Shown: piece after piece, positions 6,831 through 16,600 of the stretch
Layout of the letters: each line of letters begins with the position of its first letter
Position numbering within the stretch: the first letter of the stretch is position 1
From: JAUSEW01 sp964414015
Lineage (GTDB): Bacteria > Patescibacteriota > Microgenomatia > Levybacterales > UBA12049
Direction: 5' to 3'
NCBI GenBank assembly: GCA_964414015.1
Contig: CAYPUE010000002.1
Span: 1 to 43,549, forward strand
Length of the DNA stretch: 43,549 bases
Made by a program: the position numbers and the translations under genes
The notes under the pieces: generated by a model
Told to the model about the DNA's origin: nothing
The model's database searches: none
The model's input: the letters and a program-made list of their open reading frames with translations, nothing else

Positions 6831-6968
6831 TCCTATAGCAAATATAACCCTAAAAATCCTATATCCTAGAGTAAATTAGCTATCGTTTAGATTGTTAATT
6901 CGGGCTATTTTATTTGACATAATAAAATGTGGATAACTTGGGGATAGCAGAAAAAGGTGCAGGATTTA

Positions 6969-7733
6969 TTAAATAAGCTCTCTGACGAAAGGAAGAAAAG
7001 GAGTTTTAAAAGATAAAGGATAATCATAATTCACAATTGACCTTAGCCAAAGCTTAATAAAAGAAATAGGGTTTTTAATCAGATCGGAAAGATAAGCTTT
7101 GGGATTGTTTCTATGGTAATGCAGATAATCCGGAAGATTGGCGAATTTTCCGTAAGGAAGAAGTTTCATAAAAATGTCGCTGTAAATAAACGGGTTGGAA
7201 TTCGTATCGAAACGCAAAAGATCTTTTGGCAGTAATTTCTTATTAATCAAAAGAGTTTCGAATTGCATGGAAACGCCGTGAAGAGGGGATTGGTAGACGA
7301 GCTGGTTTTCTTGAGGGAAAAAACTTTTTCCCAAACGTTTTCCTTTCTTGTCAATAAATATGCATTGGCTCCCAACCGCTACTACACCCCCATTTCCTAT
7401 CAGAAATTTCAGCTGTTTTTTGATTCTGCGTTTTGAAGAGATGTCATCCTGATCCATAAAGGCGAGATAATCTCCTTTAGCTTTCTTTAATAGCCTGTTC
7501 AAGGTTATGGCAATTCCGTAGCGTTTAACATTTCGGAAAGACCGTACTTTTTTGTATTTTTTGGAAAATTCTTTAAGGATTTTGAAGGAGTTATCTTTGG
7601 AATCATCGTCAATGGCAATTATTTCGATGTTTTTGAAGCTTTGAGATACAAGACTTTCCAAACAATCGGTAAGGAACTCTCCTGAATTATGCACTGGCAG
7701 TAAAATTGACACCACCGGTTTTCTTTTCTGCAT
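6969..7733 (-). CDS. Family 2 glycosyltransferase
   Basis: A GT-A fold glycosyltransferase of about 254 residues. It opens with KPVVSILLPVHNSGEFL, then the nucleotide-binding IIAIDDDSKDNSFKIL, and carries the metal-binding FMDQDD motif. It probably transfers a sugar from a nucleotide-sugar to a cell-surface glycan; the acceptor is unknown. No membrane segment is evident. The frame also opens at ATG 7754 (MVRLILRM...), but ATG 7733 places the protein directly at the conserved first strand. It would lie about 12 nt downstream of a TTGACA/TACGCT promoter (7774-7745, 18-bp spacer). It is isolated and divergent from rho. Confidence 0.85.
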   Translation of the reverse strand: MQKRKPVVSILLPVHNSGEFLTDCLESLVSQSFKNIEIIAIDDDSKDNSFKILKEFSKKYKKVRSFRNVKRYGIAITLNRLLKKAKGDYLAFMDQDDISSKRRIKKQLKFLIGNGGVVAVGSQCIFIDKKGKRLGKSFFPQENQLVYQSPLHGVSMQFETLLINKKLLPKDLLRFDTNSNPFIYSDIFMKLLPYGKFANLPDYLHYHRNNPKAYLSDLIKNPISFIKLWLRSIVNYDYPLSFKTPFLPFVRELI

Positions 7734-7798
7734 ACGAAGAATCAAGCGTACCATACTATAATATACTGTGTCAACCCAAGAGGTTTTTTATTTGCCTA

Positions 7799-7827
7799 TT
7801 GACAAGGAGTTTTAATTGTGGTGTAAT
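7799..7827 (+). promoter_or_regulatory. rho promoter
   Basis: TTGACA (7799-7804), a 17-bp spacer and TGTAAT (7822-7827). This gives a leader of about 75 nt, long for this window. The leader has a small hairpin (ttagaa/ttctaa). Autoregulation of rho by its leader is known in other bacteria; here it is only a possibility. Confidence 0.55.
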
Positions 7828-7908
7828 ACACGTGGTTAGAATTTTTCTTCTAAAACAATTTCCACCAAATTTATTTGAACCTATAAATATATTTTAAATT
7901 CTTAGTTT

Positions 7909-9171
7909 ATGCCATACAAAAAGACGTCAAAATCCCAATCTGTTGATGAAATAATAGGTGCTCCTGTTCCTGCGTCTGCTCCGGCAGCGCCGGCGGCACC
8001 AGCCCCAGCACAGCCTGCTTACAGAAATGGACAAGCTTCCAATTTCCAATATCTGCCTCAACAAGGCCCTACAGAACAGGTGTCGGGAATTTTGGATATT
8101 CAGCCGGAAGGGCACGGATTTTTGCGGCCTAAATTTATCCCGTCAAGCCGGGATGTCTACATTTCCCAATCTCAAATCAGAAGGTTTATGCTTCGGCCCG
8201 GAGATTTGATAAAAGGCGTTGGCAGGCCGCCAAAAGATACGGAGCGTTATTTCGGTTTATTAAAAGTAGAGACAGTTAACGATGCTCCGGCAGACGACTC
8301 TCTAAAAAGACCTTTTTTTGATGACCTAACCCCAATCTATCCTAAAAAACAAATCATGCTGGGAACCGGTAAATTTCCTTTGTCAACCAGGATGATGGAT
8401 TTGGTTGCTCCGATTGGTTTCGGACAAAGAGGAATGATTGTTTCTCCTCCGAAAGCAGGGAAAACAACTATTCTTAAAGAAATTGCCGCAGGTATTGCCC
8501 AAAATTATCCCAAAGCGCATCTGATGGCAGCATTAATTGGAGAAAGGCCGGAAGAAGTGACCGATATAAGCCAGTCTGTAAAAGGAGATGTGGTTGCATC
8601 CAATTTCGATGAGCCGCCGGACAATCAAACCAGAGTTGCCGAAATAACCCTGGATAGAGCCAGAAGATTGGTGGAATTAGGTATTGACGTGATTATTCTT
8701 TTAGATTCTATTACGAGACTTGCCCGTGCCTATAACCTTTCAGTTGCGCCATCGGGTAGAACACTTTCCGGTGGATTTGATCCCGCCGCTTTGTGGCCAG
8801 CCAAGAGATTTTTTGGAGCAGCCAGAAATTGCCAAGAAGGTGGAAGTGTCACTATTATTGGTACTGCACTAGTTGATACTGGGTCTCGCCTTGATGACTT
8901 GGTCTACGAAGAATTTAAAGGTACCGGCAATATGGAGCTGCATTTGGATAGAAAACTGTCGGACAGAAGGATTTTTCCAAGCATTGACGTAGCCAGATCA
9001 GGAACACGGCAGGAAGAACTTTTGTTATCGGAAAAGGATTTGAAAAAAGTTGCCACAATGCGCAGAATGCTTGACATGCTTGGCCCGGAGGAACGGACGA
9101 GTATCTTAGTGGAAAAACTTTCCAAAACGGAAAGTAATGAACAATTTCTAGAAAGCCTAGGAAAATCCTAA
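7909..9171 (+). CDS. rho: Transcription termination factor Rho
   Basis: A hexameric RNA helicase that ends transcription. An Ala/Pro-rich low-complexity segment (about 18-38) replaces the usual N-terminal helical domain. The RNA-binding cold-shock-like domain follows (about 56-125, GHGFLR, RPGDLIKG), then the ATPase with Walker A SPPKAGKTT (179-187) and Walker B VIILLDSITR (261-270). The Q-loop and R-loop region follows (GGSVTIIGTALVDTGSR). At 420 residues the length is normal. The low-complexity linker is noticeably GC-rich compared with its surroundings. The LysM/M23 gene downstream has its own promoter. Confidence 0.97.
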   Translation: MPYKKTSKSQSVDEIIGAPVPASAPAAPAAPAPAQPAYRNGQASNFQYLPQQGPTEQVSGILDIQPEGHGFLRPKFIPSSRDVYISQSQIRRFMLRPGDLIKGVGRPPKDTERYFGLLKVETVNDAPADDSLKRPFFDDLTPIYPKKQIMLGTGKFPLSTRMMDLVAPIGFGQRGMIVSPPKAGKTTILKEIAAGIAQNYPKAHLMAALIGERPEEVTDISQSVKGDVVASNFDEPPDNQTRVAEITLDRARRLVELGIDVIILLDSITRLARAYNLSVAPSGRTLSGGFDPAALWPAKRFFGAARNCQEGGSVTIIGTALVDTGSRLDDLVYEEFKGTGNMELHLDRKLSDRRIFPSIDVARSGTRQEELLLSEKDLKKVATMRRMLDMLGPEERTSILVEKLSKTESNEQFLESLGKS

Positions 9172-9173
9172 AC

Positions 9174-9202
9174 TTGAGAATACAAGTGAATAAGAATATA
9201 AT
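9174..9202 (+). promoter_or_regulatory. Promoter of the LysM/M23 peptidase, leaderless
   Basis: TTGAGA (9174-9179), a 17-bp spacer and TATAAT (9197-9202). The ATG at 9211 is 9 nt after the -10, so the transcript should begin at the start codon. Confidence 0.7.
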
Positions 9203-9210
9203 TTCTGCGT

Positions 9211-10319
9211 ATGCTAAGACAGATATCAACCGCTATCGTCCGTTTTGCTAAGGGTTTCTTCTTAGAATTTCGGGAATTTTTAATTTTCTTCTATTCATAT
9301 TGTCAGAAAAAGGTTCTTTCAGTTTCTTATTTTTTTGAGAACAACAAAAACGCACTGGTTAAACTGTTTACGATTAAAAGAGGCAGGTATAACAGGCCTT
9401 TTATGCATTTAGCGGCAATCTCGGTATTGGGAATTGGAGTGTTAATATCCCCATTTTTGGCAGATACTTTTCCGGTTTTTTCTTCCAGCAATTCTTCTCC
9501 CAAAATAGGTTCGCCGTCTTTGCAGGAATCAATTGTCGTAGGTGAAAATATTTTCCAAACAGAGATATCTTCCAAACCAAGAGATAAAACCTTAACCTAT
9601 ACCGTTGAAAAAGGAGACACGCTTTCTACGATTGCGCAGAAATTTGGTATTTCCGTAGATACGATCCGCTGGGCGAATAATCTAATTGGTGACGATATTA
9701 CGATTGGAGATAGCTTAAAAATTTTGCCTGTTACAGGTATAGAATACAAAGTCCAGAAGGGCGACAGTGTTTACTCAATTGCCAAAAAGCTTGACAGCGA
9801 AGCACAGAAGATAGTTGATTTTCCCTTTAACGACTTTGCCAATCCCGAGACATTTGCTTTGGTTGAGGGGCAGACATTGATTGTTCCGGATGGAGTAAAA
9901 CCGTCAGAACAGCCATTCATCAAACGTTCAGTATATATAGTACAAGGCCCGGTTTCGATTTCATCTCTAGGATTCACCTGGCCGGTGAATGGTGTTATAA
10001 CGCAATTTGCTTCTTGGTATCATATGGCTTTGGATATCGCAGCTCCTTACGGGACTCCCGTTGTGGCAGCCCAAACAGGAGTTGTAACTTCGGTTAGTAT
10101 AGGGACTTGGAATTTCGGATATGGGACAGACGTCTGGATAGATAATGGCGCAGGTTTCGCCTCGCATTATACGCATTTAAGCGCTGTCAATGTAGGGATA
10201 GGAGAAAGTGTTGTTGCAGGAAAAACAGTTGTCGGATGGATAGGAATGACAGGAAGAACTACCGGACCGCATGTCCACTTTGAAATTAAAAGAAACGGAG
10301 TTCTCGTTAATCCGCTCCC
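9211..10319 (+). CDS. Membrane-anchored LysM and M23 peptidase (3' end in gap)
   Basis: A cell-wall hydrolase or its activator. A transmembrane anchor lies at about 65-84, then a LysM domain (128-173, YTVEKGDTLSTIAQKFGIS), a second diverged LysM (178-226), and an M23 metallopeptidase domain (257-365). Zinc ligands are visible: H271 and D275 in HMALD, and H356 in HVHFE. The HYTH segment (319-322) is the other family motif. M23 enzymes cut peptide crosslinks of peptidoglycan. The frame runs into the 100-N gap three residues after LVNPL, so only the last few codons should be missing. Sequence read beyond the gap in this frame is antisense tRNA and not part of the protein. Confidence 0.9.
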
Positions 10320-10419
10320 NNNNNNNNNNNNNNNNNNNNNNNNNNNNNNNNNNNNNNNNNNNNNNNNNNNNNNNNNNNNNNNNNNNNNNNNNNNNNNNNN
10401 NNNNNNNNNNNNNNNNNNN
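10320..10419. other. Scaffold gap (100 N)
   Basis: Exactly 100 N, a conventional gap size, so the true length is unknown. It hides the end of the M23 gene and possibly the 3' end of the tRNA-Ala(GGC) region. Confidence 0.99.
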
Positions 10420-10420
10420 G

Positions 10421-10491
10421 TGGACCCGGCGGGAATCGAACCCGCTACTTCACTATGCCATAGTGACATGTTACCGGTATACCACGGGCCC
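10421..10491 (-). tRNA. tRNA-Ala (anticodon GGC)
   Basis: A 71-nt cloverleaf on the minus strand. The acceptor stem GGGCCCG pairs with CGGGTCC, including the G3-U70 wobble that marks alanine tRNAs. The anticodon stem is TCACT/AGTGA with loop ATGGCAT, anticodon GGC; the T arm is GCGGG/CCCGC with TTCGATT. The D stem has one A-C mismatch. The discriminator is A. Only one base follows before the gap, so an encoded CCA cannot be judged. Confidence 0.88.
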
Positions 10492-10495
10492 CAAG

Positions 10496-10568
10496 TGGAC
10501 TTGGGCGGATTCGAACCGCCGATCTCCGCAATGCGAATGCGGCGCATTACCAACTGTGCTACAAGCCC
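10496..10568 (-). tRNA. tRNA-Ala (anticodon CGC)
   Basis: A 73-nt cloverleaf on the minus strand, 4 nt upstream of the GGC isoacceptor. The acceptor GGGCTTG pairs with CAAGTCC, again with G3-U70. The anticodon stem is CCGCA/TGCGG with loop TTCGCAT, anticodon CGC; the T arm is GGCGG/CCGCC with TTCGAAT. CCA is not encoded, because CTTG follows the discriminator A. The pair is probably one transcript. Confidence 0.92.
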
Positions 10569-10780
10569 GAAAGTTATTAAATTATTCTATCACATCAGTT
10601 CTTAAATTGCCTATTGATATTTAGTTTAATATGCCTTATACTTGCAAAGTAAAGGATTTCACCCTCACCGTTTCTGGATTCCAGAGTACAGGTAGATGGG
10701 AATTCAGAAAATTATTTAATATTTAATGAGTAGCATTACCCCAACAACCAAGAGATATTCATTTTTATTTTCAAGTAAAG

Positions 10781-10850
10781 CCCGCCTAAGCTTACCGTTC
10801 GCCTTTTCAGTACTATTCGTACACGGCTCACGGAGCGCCTTAGCGGCGGG
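10781..10850 (+). repeat. Palindromic element in the 5' region of the zinc-ribbon gene
   Basis: Imperfect inverted repeat: cccgcc (10781-10786) pairs with ggcggg (10845-10850), and taag (10787-10790) with ctta (10839-10842). A small gtac/gtac hairpin sits in the middle. It ends one base before the Shine-Dalgarno of the gene at 10868. A similar cccgcc/ggcggg hairpin abuts the gap at 13386. Confidence 0.6.
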
Positions 10851-10867
10851 TAAAGGAGGTGAATAAA

Positions 10868-11161
10868 ATGGCTTTTCAAGATCAAACATTAACTTGTAAA
10901 GATTGCGGTAAAGAATTTACATGGACTGCTTCAGAACAGGAATTCTATCAGCAAAAGGGATTTCAAAATTCCCCAGTTAGATGCCCTGCTTGTAGGGCTT
11001 TGAAAAAAGCTCGTATGGAGGGAGGAGATAGAGGAGCTCGTCAATCTTTTGAAATCACATGTTCAGATTGTGGTAAAAAAGATACAGTTCCTTTCCAACC
11101 TCGTGGAGACAGACCAGTATATTGTAGAGATTGCTTCAGAAAACATAGTCCTGCTAGATAA
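10868..11161 (+). CDS. Double zinc-ribbon protein (97 aa)
   Basis: Two zinc ribbons are visible. The first starts LTCKDCGKEFTWTASEQEFY and closes with CPACRALKK, the pattern of the zf-trcl 'probable zinc-ribbon' family. The second is CSDCGKKDTVPFQP...RPVYCRDCF. The protein is small, basic and soluble, and most likely binds nucleic acid or ribosomes; its role is unknown. The strong Shine-Dalgarno AAAGGAGGTGA (10852-10862) lies 5 nt before ATG 10868, so I reject the GTG at 10859, which lies inside it. A palindrome directly upstream could control access to this site. Confidence 0.85.
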   Translation: MAFQDQTLTCKDCGKEFTWTASEQEFYQQKGFQNSPVRCPACRALKKARMEGGDRGARQSFEITCSDCGKKDTVPFQPRGDRPVYCRDCFRKHSPAR

Positions 11162-11194
11162 GTAGGAATTAAATTAGAAGTTTTTTCTATATAA

Positions 11195-13282
11195 TCATTT
11201 CCCTGCTTCTGTCGATACCGATGGAGCAGGGATTTGTATTGGAGGATTTTGAGGTGGAAGCTGCGTTTGAGGAGTACTCAAATTAAGCTTGTCCGAAGGG
11301 GTATTAGTCTCATTGTTAGCTTGTATCCCCGAAGCCACAGACTGCAATTTCTTATTTAGGTTGTCAATATCTTTATTGACCAAATCCAAACTATTTTTAT
11401 CATTGCTTACCAAATTCTTAACTGTTTGGTATTGGGTCAGCGCGTTGGTAAAATCATTTTTGTTTTCCAAAGCATGGCCGAGATTGTAATAGGCATTAGC
11501 ATAGTCCGGTTTCAGATTAACAGCGATTTGAAATTGATTTTGCGCGTTATCATACTGTCCCAGTTGATAGTAAATGCCCCCTAAGTTGATATATTCCTGC
11601 GGACTATTGGGGTCAAGAAAAGCTGCCTGCTGTTGGGTGGCAATGGCGAAGTTCTCGGCGTTTTGCCCAACACCGATTAAGGAACGATAGATAGAAGATA
11701 AATTTTGCCAATTCGCAGCCGTAAGCGGAGAAGCGGTAGTGGCATTTCGTCCGGCATTAATGCCCTGCTGGATAAGAGTAGTTATTGTAGCTTGGGTTTG
11801 AGCGCTGGGACTTGAACCTTTGGGCTGCTGCGCGACAAAGGCGTTCGCCAGAGCAAGATTGGTTTGGGAAAAAACCCGATAAAAAGAATCTCGATACGGA
11901 AATATAGCTATGGCATCGGCTTGAGCTTTGTAAGTTTCCAAGCCATTGTTTGCAGAGGCGAAAACCAGAGAGCTTTGAAATTTCATGTCGGACAAAACGT
12001 ATTGAAAACTGGCAAATCCGACAACTCCGACAATAGCCAGTATTAAAACGAAGAAGGAAACAGGCAAAATTCTGTTTGTTTTGTGTTTGCCAACGCTTTC
12101 TTCAGTTACGATAAGGCCTTTTTTAAATTCAACCAGCTGAAATTCCACGTCAAAAAATCTTGTTGAGTTTTCTGCCTTTAGACCTTGGCCGGCTGCTAAT
12201 AGACCAAGCAAAATAAAAATAAGAGTCTGGCTGATGAAACTAAATGGCAGAGCTAAGGAAACGGCTAATAATATAATTAGAGCAACACCGGCGGGATTTC
12301 CCTCGCCCTTTTTGGACGCAACTGCTTCTTTAAAACTTTTTATTCCAAGATATAGATAGGATAAAAATCCAAGCACGCCTGTGGTTGCTAAAAGTTCCAA
12401 GACGAAACTTGAAGATCTTAAAAAGGTTAAGTTCCAAAGGCTGGAACTTTGGTTAAATATTGCCTGTTTAAATCTGGTAAAGTCGGTTGCATAAGTTCCA
12501 AATCCGCTGCCTAAGAAAAATCCCTGCGCAATTCTGGCTGTGTCTTGAGAAATTGAGGCAAAAGCTGTTTGGAAACCGGTTTGCAAAGGCAGAATGATAG
12601 GCTTCTGGGTTGTCAATAATTGATAGATTGAGACGAAAAGAGCCAGTATTAAGCATAAAGATACCATTCCAAAGGCTAAATTTTTGGCTTTCATTTCGGA
12701 GGGTTTATCTATAATCGGCATGGCGAAATATCCGCAGACAAGGAGCGCCACAGCCAGATAAATGCTTTGGTCCAGAAGTGATCCGAAGGATGTAAAGCTT
12801 TCGATGTGGGTGAAACTGTAGGGAAGAGGATAAATTTTGAAAAAAGCTAGAACTGAAAGTGCAGCTGCGGCAAGAGAACCGGTGGCGAAAGATGAGATTA
12901 AGAACAGAAGCGAACTTTTATCTTTGGCGACATTGACGATGGCGAAATAGGCAAACACGCCAAAAAGCAGGGGAACGAGAGCAGTTAGGGAATCAATTCT
13001 ATTGACCGAAACAACAGCGGAAAAAAGAGCAACCGCGGCAAACAAGAGTACAGGCCCGTCAAAAGGCGTTCTTCTAATTTTCAAAAACCCTTCAATAATC
13101 AGTTTTATACCCAAAAGAATGAAGATTAAAAATACAACTGCACCTACTAAGATTTGTTTTGGCAGAATAAAAGCGTCGGTTGTAATAGTTAAGACGAGAA
13201 GAGGAAAGGCGAAAAGGAGAAGTCCCAACAAAACCGTAGAAATACTGTTGATGTATGAGATAGTTTCGTTTTTATTTTCCAT
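11195..13282 (-). CDS. O-antigen ligase-like membrane protein with C-terminal TPR
   Basis: A 695-residue protein. The N-terminal two thirds (about 15-440) hold roughly a dozen hydrophobic helices of the O-antigen ligase/polymerase (Wzy/WaaL) type, including a GFFLGSGFGTYATDF loop typical of these proteins. The C-terminus is soluble, with at least two TPR units (about 555-640, YINLGGIYYQLGQYDNAQNQ and YYNLGHALENKNDFTNALTQ) and a Pro/Thr/Gln-rich tail. It probably joins or exports surface polysaccharide, with the TPR outside as a docking site. The ligase/TPR fusion is frequent in CPR genomes. It converges with the zinc-ribbon gene. Confidence 0.8.
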   Translation of the reverse strand: MENKNETISYINSISTVLLGLLLFAFPLLVLTITTDAFILPKQILVGAVVFLIFILLGIKLIIEGFLKIRRTPFDGPVLLFAAVALFSAVVSVNRIDSLTALVPLLFGVFAYFAIVNVAKDKSSLLFLISSFATGSLAAAALSVLAFFKIYPLPYSFTHIESFTSFGSLLDQSIYLAVALLVCGYFAMPIIDKPSEMKAKNLAFGMVSLCLILALFVSIYQLLTTQKPIILPLQTGFQTAFASISQDTARIAQGFFLGSGFGTYATDFTRFKQAIFNQSSSLWNLTFLRSSSFVLELLATTGVLGFLSYLYLGIKSFKEAVASKKGEGNPAGVALIILLAVSLALPFSFISQTLIFILLGLLAAGQGLKAENSTRFFDVEFQLVEFKKGLIVTEESVGKHKTNRILPVSFFVLILAIVGVVGFASFQYVLSDMKFQSSLVFASANNGLETYKAQADAIAIFPYRDSFYRVFSQTNLALANAFVAQQPKGSSPSAQTQATITTLIQQGINAGRNATTASPLTAANWQNLSSIYRSLIGVGQNAENFAIATQQQAAFLDPNSPQEYINLGGIYYQLGQYDNAQNQFQIAVNLKPDYANAYYNLGHALENKNDFTNALTQYQTVKNLVSNDKNSLDLVNKDIDNLNKKLQSVASGIQANNETNTPSDKLNLSTPQTQLPPQNPPIQIPAPSVSTEAGK

Positions 13283-13289
13283 ATTTTCT

Positions 13290-13326
13290 TAGCGTTTAGT
13301 TTATTAGCGTCTAGCGTTTAGTTTGG
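13290..13326. repeat. Direct microrepeat, also present inside the giant gene
   Basis: tagcgtttagttt occurs at 13290-13302 and 13312-13324, 22 bp apart. The 15-mer tagcgtttagtttgg at 13312-13326 occurs again identically at 14680-14694 inside the giant gene, where it encodes part of the repetitive LNASKLNASKIDAS segment. Confidence 0.6.
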
Positions 13327-13385
13327 TAACTATAAACTATCAACTCACCAGTATAATGTCAAGGAGTAAGCCCGCCAAAGGCGGG

Positions 13386-13485
13386 NNNNNNNNNNNNNNN
13401 NNNNNNNNNNNNNNNNNNNNNNNNNNNNNNNNNNNNNNNNNNNNNNNNNNNNNNNNNNNNNNNNNNNNNNNNNNNNNNNNNNNNN
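13386..13485. other. Scaffold gap (100 N)
   Basis: 100 N directly after the hairpin cccgccaaaggcggg (13371-13385), a likely repeat that broke the assembly. It removes the 3' part of the four-helix-bundle gene. Confidence 0.99.
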
Positions 13486-13634
13486 TAATTTGCACCTATA
13501 CTTGTTGAGGAACGAACAAGTTGATTTATAAGGGGAGACGATATTACATCTTTACTTAACATTTTACAAAACATAATTATTGATTCACCAAACTTAGCTG
13601 TTCTTTCTTCTAAATCGTATTTTTTTTGAATCAT
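13486..13634 (-). CDS. Four-helix bundle protein (S23/IVP family), cut by gap
   Basis: The N-terminal 49 residues are present. DLEERTAKFGESIIMFCKML and then LINQLVRSSTSIGAN are typical of the 23S rRNA intervening-sequence (S23) family, small four-helix bundles often found in CPR genomes. The family is related in fold to the Avd protein of retroelements, but its function is unclear. A TTTACA/TACAAT promoter lies 10 nt before the ATG, again predicting a leaderless mRNA. It is downstream of the giant gene on the same strand. Confidence 0.75.
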
Positions 13635-13643
13635 TGTGAATTT

Positions 13644-13672
13644 ATTGTAAATTAAAAATTAAAAATTGTAAA
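13644..13672 (-). promoter_or_regulatory. Promoter of the four-helix bundle gene
   Basis: TTTACA (13672-13667), a 17-bp spacer and TACAAT (13649-13644) on the minus strand. It is squeezed between the giant gene's stop and the next ATG. Confidence 0.6.
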
Positions 13673-16600
13673 TTAGTTGATTATAAGCCAATTAAATGTT
13701 GTTGGGATGCTAACCGAATTCTGTATCCCCACAGTAAACGATTTATCTGGCAGCTGTCGCATCAAATAGGGCGTTTGAGGCTCCAGGGTCTCGCCTCCTA
13801 GGCTCGATAGGCTCACCGGGGTGAGGTAGATCAGAGATTTGTCTGTGACCATACTATTATTAATAGTTATTTCTTTGAAATTAGCAGAAATGGTGGCAAC
13901 TCCGGCAGAACCTGTGGCCAGAAACTCTGTATTGGAAATTGCCAAAGCAGGCTGAACCAGTCTTAGGTTCAACTTGCTGAAGGTGGCACTGCCGGAGGAG
14001 GTGACATCTCCCTGCTGATTTATAGCCAGTACAGCCGAGTCGCTTGAATTATGAATTATGAATGATGAATTATGGGGAGGGGCTGATTCCTGATTCAGTC
14101 TAACGACTAAATCAGAGCCAGGGATTGGACTGATGATATTGGTTGAGAAGATGCCTTTGACAGTTACGTCTTTGGCAAATTCCGCGTTACCTCCGACTTT
14201 AATATTACCAAAGGTATCAATATAAACCAGACCGTCCATTATCGAAAGATTTCCTTGTTTTAGCGGTTGTAGCTTGAGATCGCTACCTAGCACATTGATG
14301 CTGGTATCTGCCAGAACAAGATCTCCCCCGACCGAAAGCTGATTAATCACGGATAAATCACTGAAGCTTGACGGGCCAAGGCTTATGAGTCCTTGAGTGA
14401 AGGTGGCAAAAGTAGCATTTAAGTTTTCAACATAAGCCAGTTGGCCGGATAGACTTGCTATGTCAACGAAGCCGGTATTTTGTATATCGTATTGAGTATT
14501 TGGTATGCCGGAAGAAGACGCGGAATTGGCTATCAAGCCAAAATTATCATAATAGTTGTTGGTGATATATTGGGCGGAAAGAGTTGAAGTCTGAATATTT
14601 AACCCCTCAATTTGGTCGGCAATAATTTTCTTGGCTCTCAAAGTTCCGCTGACGCTCGCTTCGCTCGCGTCTATTTTGCTAGCGTTTAGTTTGGAAGCGT
14701 TTAGTTCATTAGCAGTTAGAACTCCTGCAAAGCTCGCGTTGCCGGCATTGTCAATTACTGCCACTGCCGAGGAGCTGGCGTTGTTTCCACTATGAACTAT
14801 GAACTTTGAACTATCAAGCGATATGGCGATGGCGGAATTACTTGCTAAAGGAGAAATGAAGTTGGTTTTAAGGCTATCAATGCTCGCGATCGGAGAGATA
14901 ATTTCCGAATTGCGAATTGCGAATTGCGAATTGCTGACTACATTGATGATATAGTCCCGCAGAGTTTCCCCTCCGATGGTTAAGGAATCGGCAGTTACAG
15001 CCAGAGAATTAGTGGTAATTTCCTGCGCATTGATAAATCCAACTTTAAGATTGCCAACGGCAATTTCTGCAAATGCGCCGATTCTATCCACGATATTTCC
15101 AAAAGGATCTTTAAGAACAAAAGGAGCGGGCGTTGTTGGCTGCACCTCTTGCAAGGCCTCGCCTTGCGAGGCTAAAGAGTAGTCGCCGGTTGAGGTGATG
15201 AAGACGTCAGGATCGTACCAAGAAACATTGACAAAAACCAGGATTCTGCCTTGGCAGAATTGGTTATTAGTTAATAGTTCAGGGTTCATAGTAGAACTAC
15301 AGCTAAAGGGTTCGAGGGCTTTGGCGACAATTGGTCCGGCTTTGGTTGCCTTCATTGCGACCCCAGGGGTTGAAGAAGAAGTAAGCGGATCTCCAATTTG
15401 AATCGGCCCGTTTTCCATACTCACTTTCACCGGCACCCGCCCGTTTAATGCAACTGGGATTGATTTTAATTGAGGATTTTCTGACTTTTCAACAGCATTT
15501 TTTATATCCTCTCCAAACACTTGAAACGGACCTGTAGAGTATACGCCTATAATTCCGTGTGCATTCGTGGATTTGCCAAGCACCTGAATCGTTTGTTTGC
15601 CAAGTTGCTTAATTTGTCCTGTTGCTGCATCTGATCCTTCTGCATCATATGTAAAGGACTGCGATGTGAGAGCAACAATGTCGCCTTCTTCTGTATTTGT
15701 TTCTGCCACATACCATTCGGCAATATCCCCCGGCGCTCCGCTGCAATCCACAAGTTCTTCGTTAGTAATACCCGTGATATTTGTATGACAAAGGGCACCA
15801 GTAGTTGCTGGAGCTGGAAGGTTTACTATAACCCCACCCGCATTGGTAACTACGAATTTTGTTGCTCCGGATTTGGAAGCGGTGAACAGATCCCCAACTC
15901 CTGCGTTGTCGGTAATGAGGGAAGCAAAAGAGGTAGTGGCAGAAACAGAAGCTGCTGGTGTAGTTCCACTGCTGCCTCTAATATCCAAAGTTGCAAGCGG
16001 ACTCGTCGTTCCAATACCGACATTTCCGGAGGAGTTGATAATCATTCTGGTAGTAGCAGTATTGTCGGAAGTTCCGCTGCTTCCTGCCGGAAATGTCTGG
16101 AAGTAAATATTGGAGTTTCCAGTTCCAGTTGAAATACCGGAAGCAAGGTAAAGGTCTCCGCCATTTTTATCGGTTGCACCAGACGTTGCTCCTCCTGACC
16201 TAACAGTTAAGTTAACACCCGCTGTATTGGATGTTGTGTGTCTTTCTACTCCGATACCTCTCGCCTGATTTCCGTTCACGGCAATATCATTTACAGGGTC
16301 AGCGTCATTAACAGTATTGCCGACTATCAGCTTGCTTCCCACGTTTCCTATCTGCACTGTCTGTTGGGAATTTCCAGGGAATAACCGTATTGGTCTTGAA
16401 GTTGAATAAAGGTCAAGATAACCGCCTCCGTCCCCAAAGTTGATACGGACATTGGTATTATTTCCTCTTACGTTACTTACGTCTTTTAAATCATTGTTGT
16501 TAATAGTTATGGCGCCATTTACATCTAATTTCGCAGCGGGCGCAGTTGTCCCAATCCCCACATTTCCGCTTGTTGCAGCGCCGCCATTTTTGATAAACAA

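Noticed and set aside
10420..10605. Apparent continuation of the M23 protein past the gap
   Set aside because: The residues after the N run are a translation of antisense tRNA genes; only the frame through the Ns joins them.
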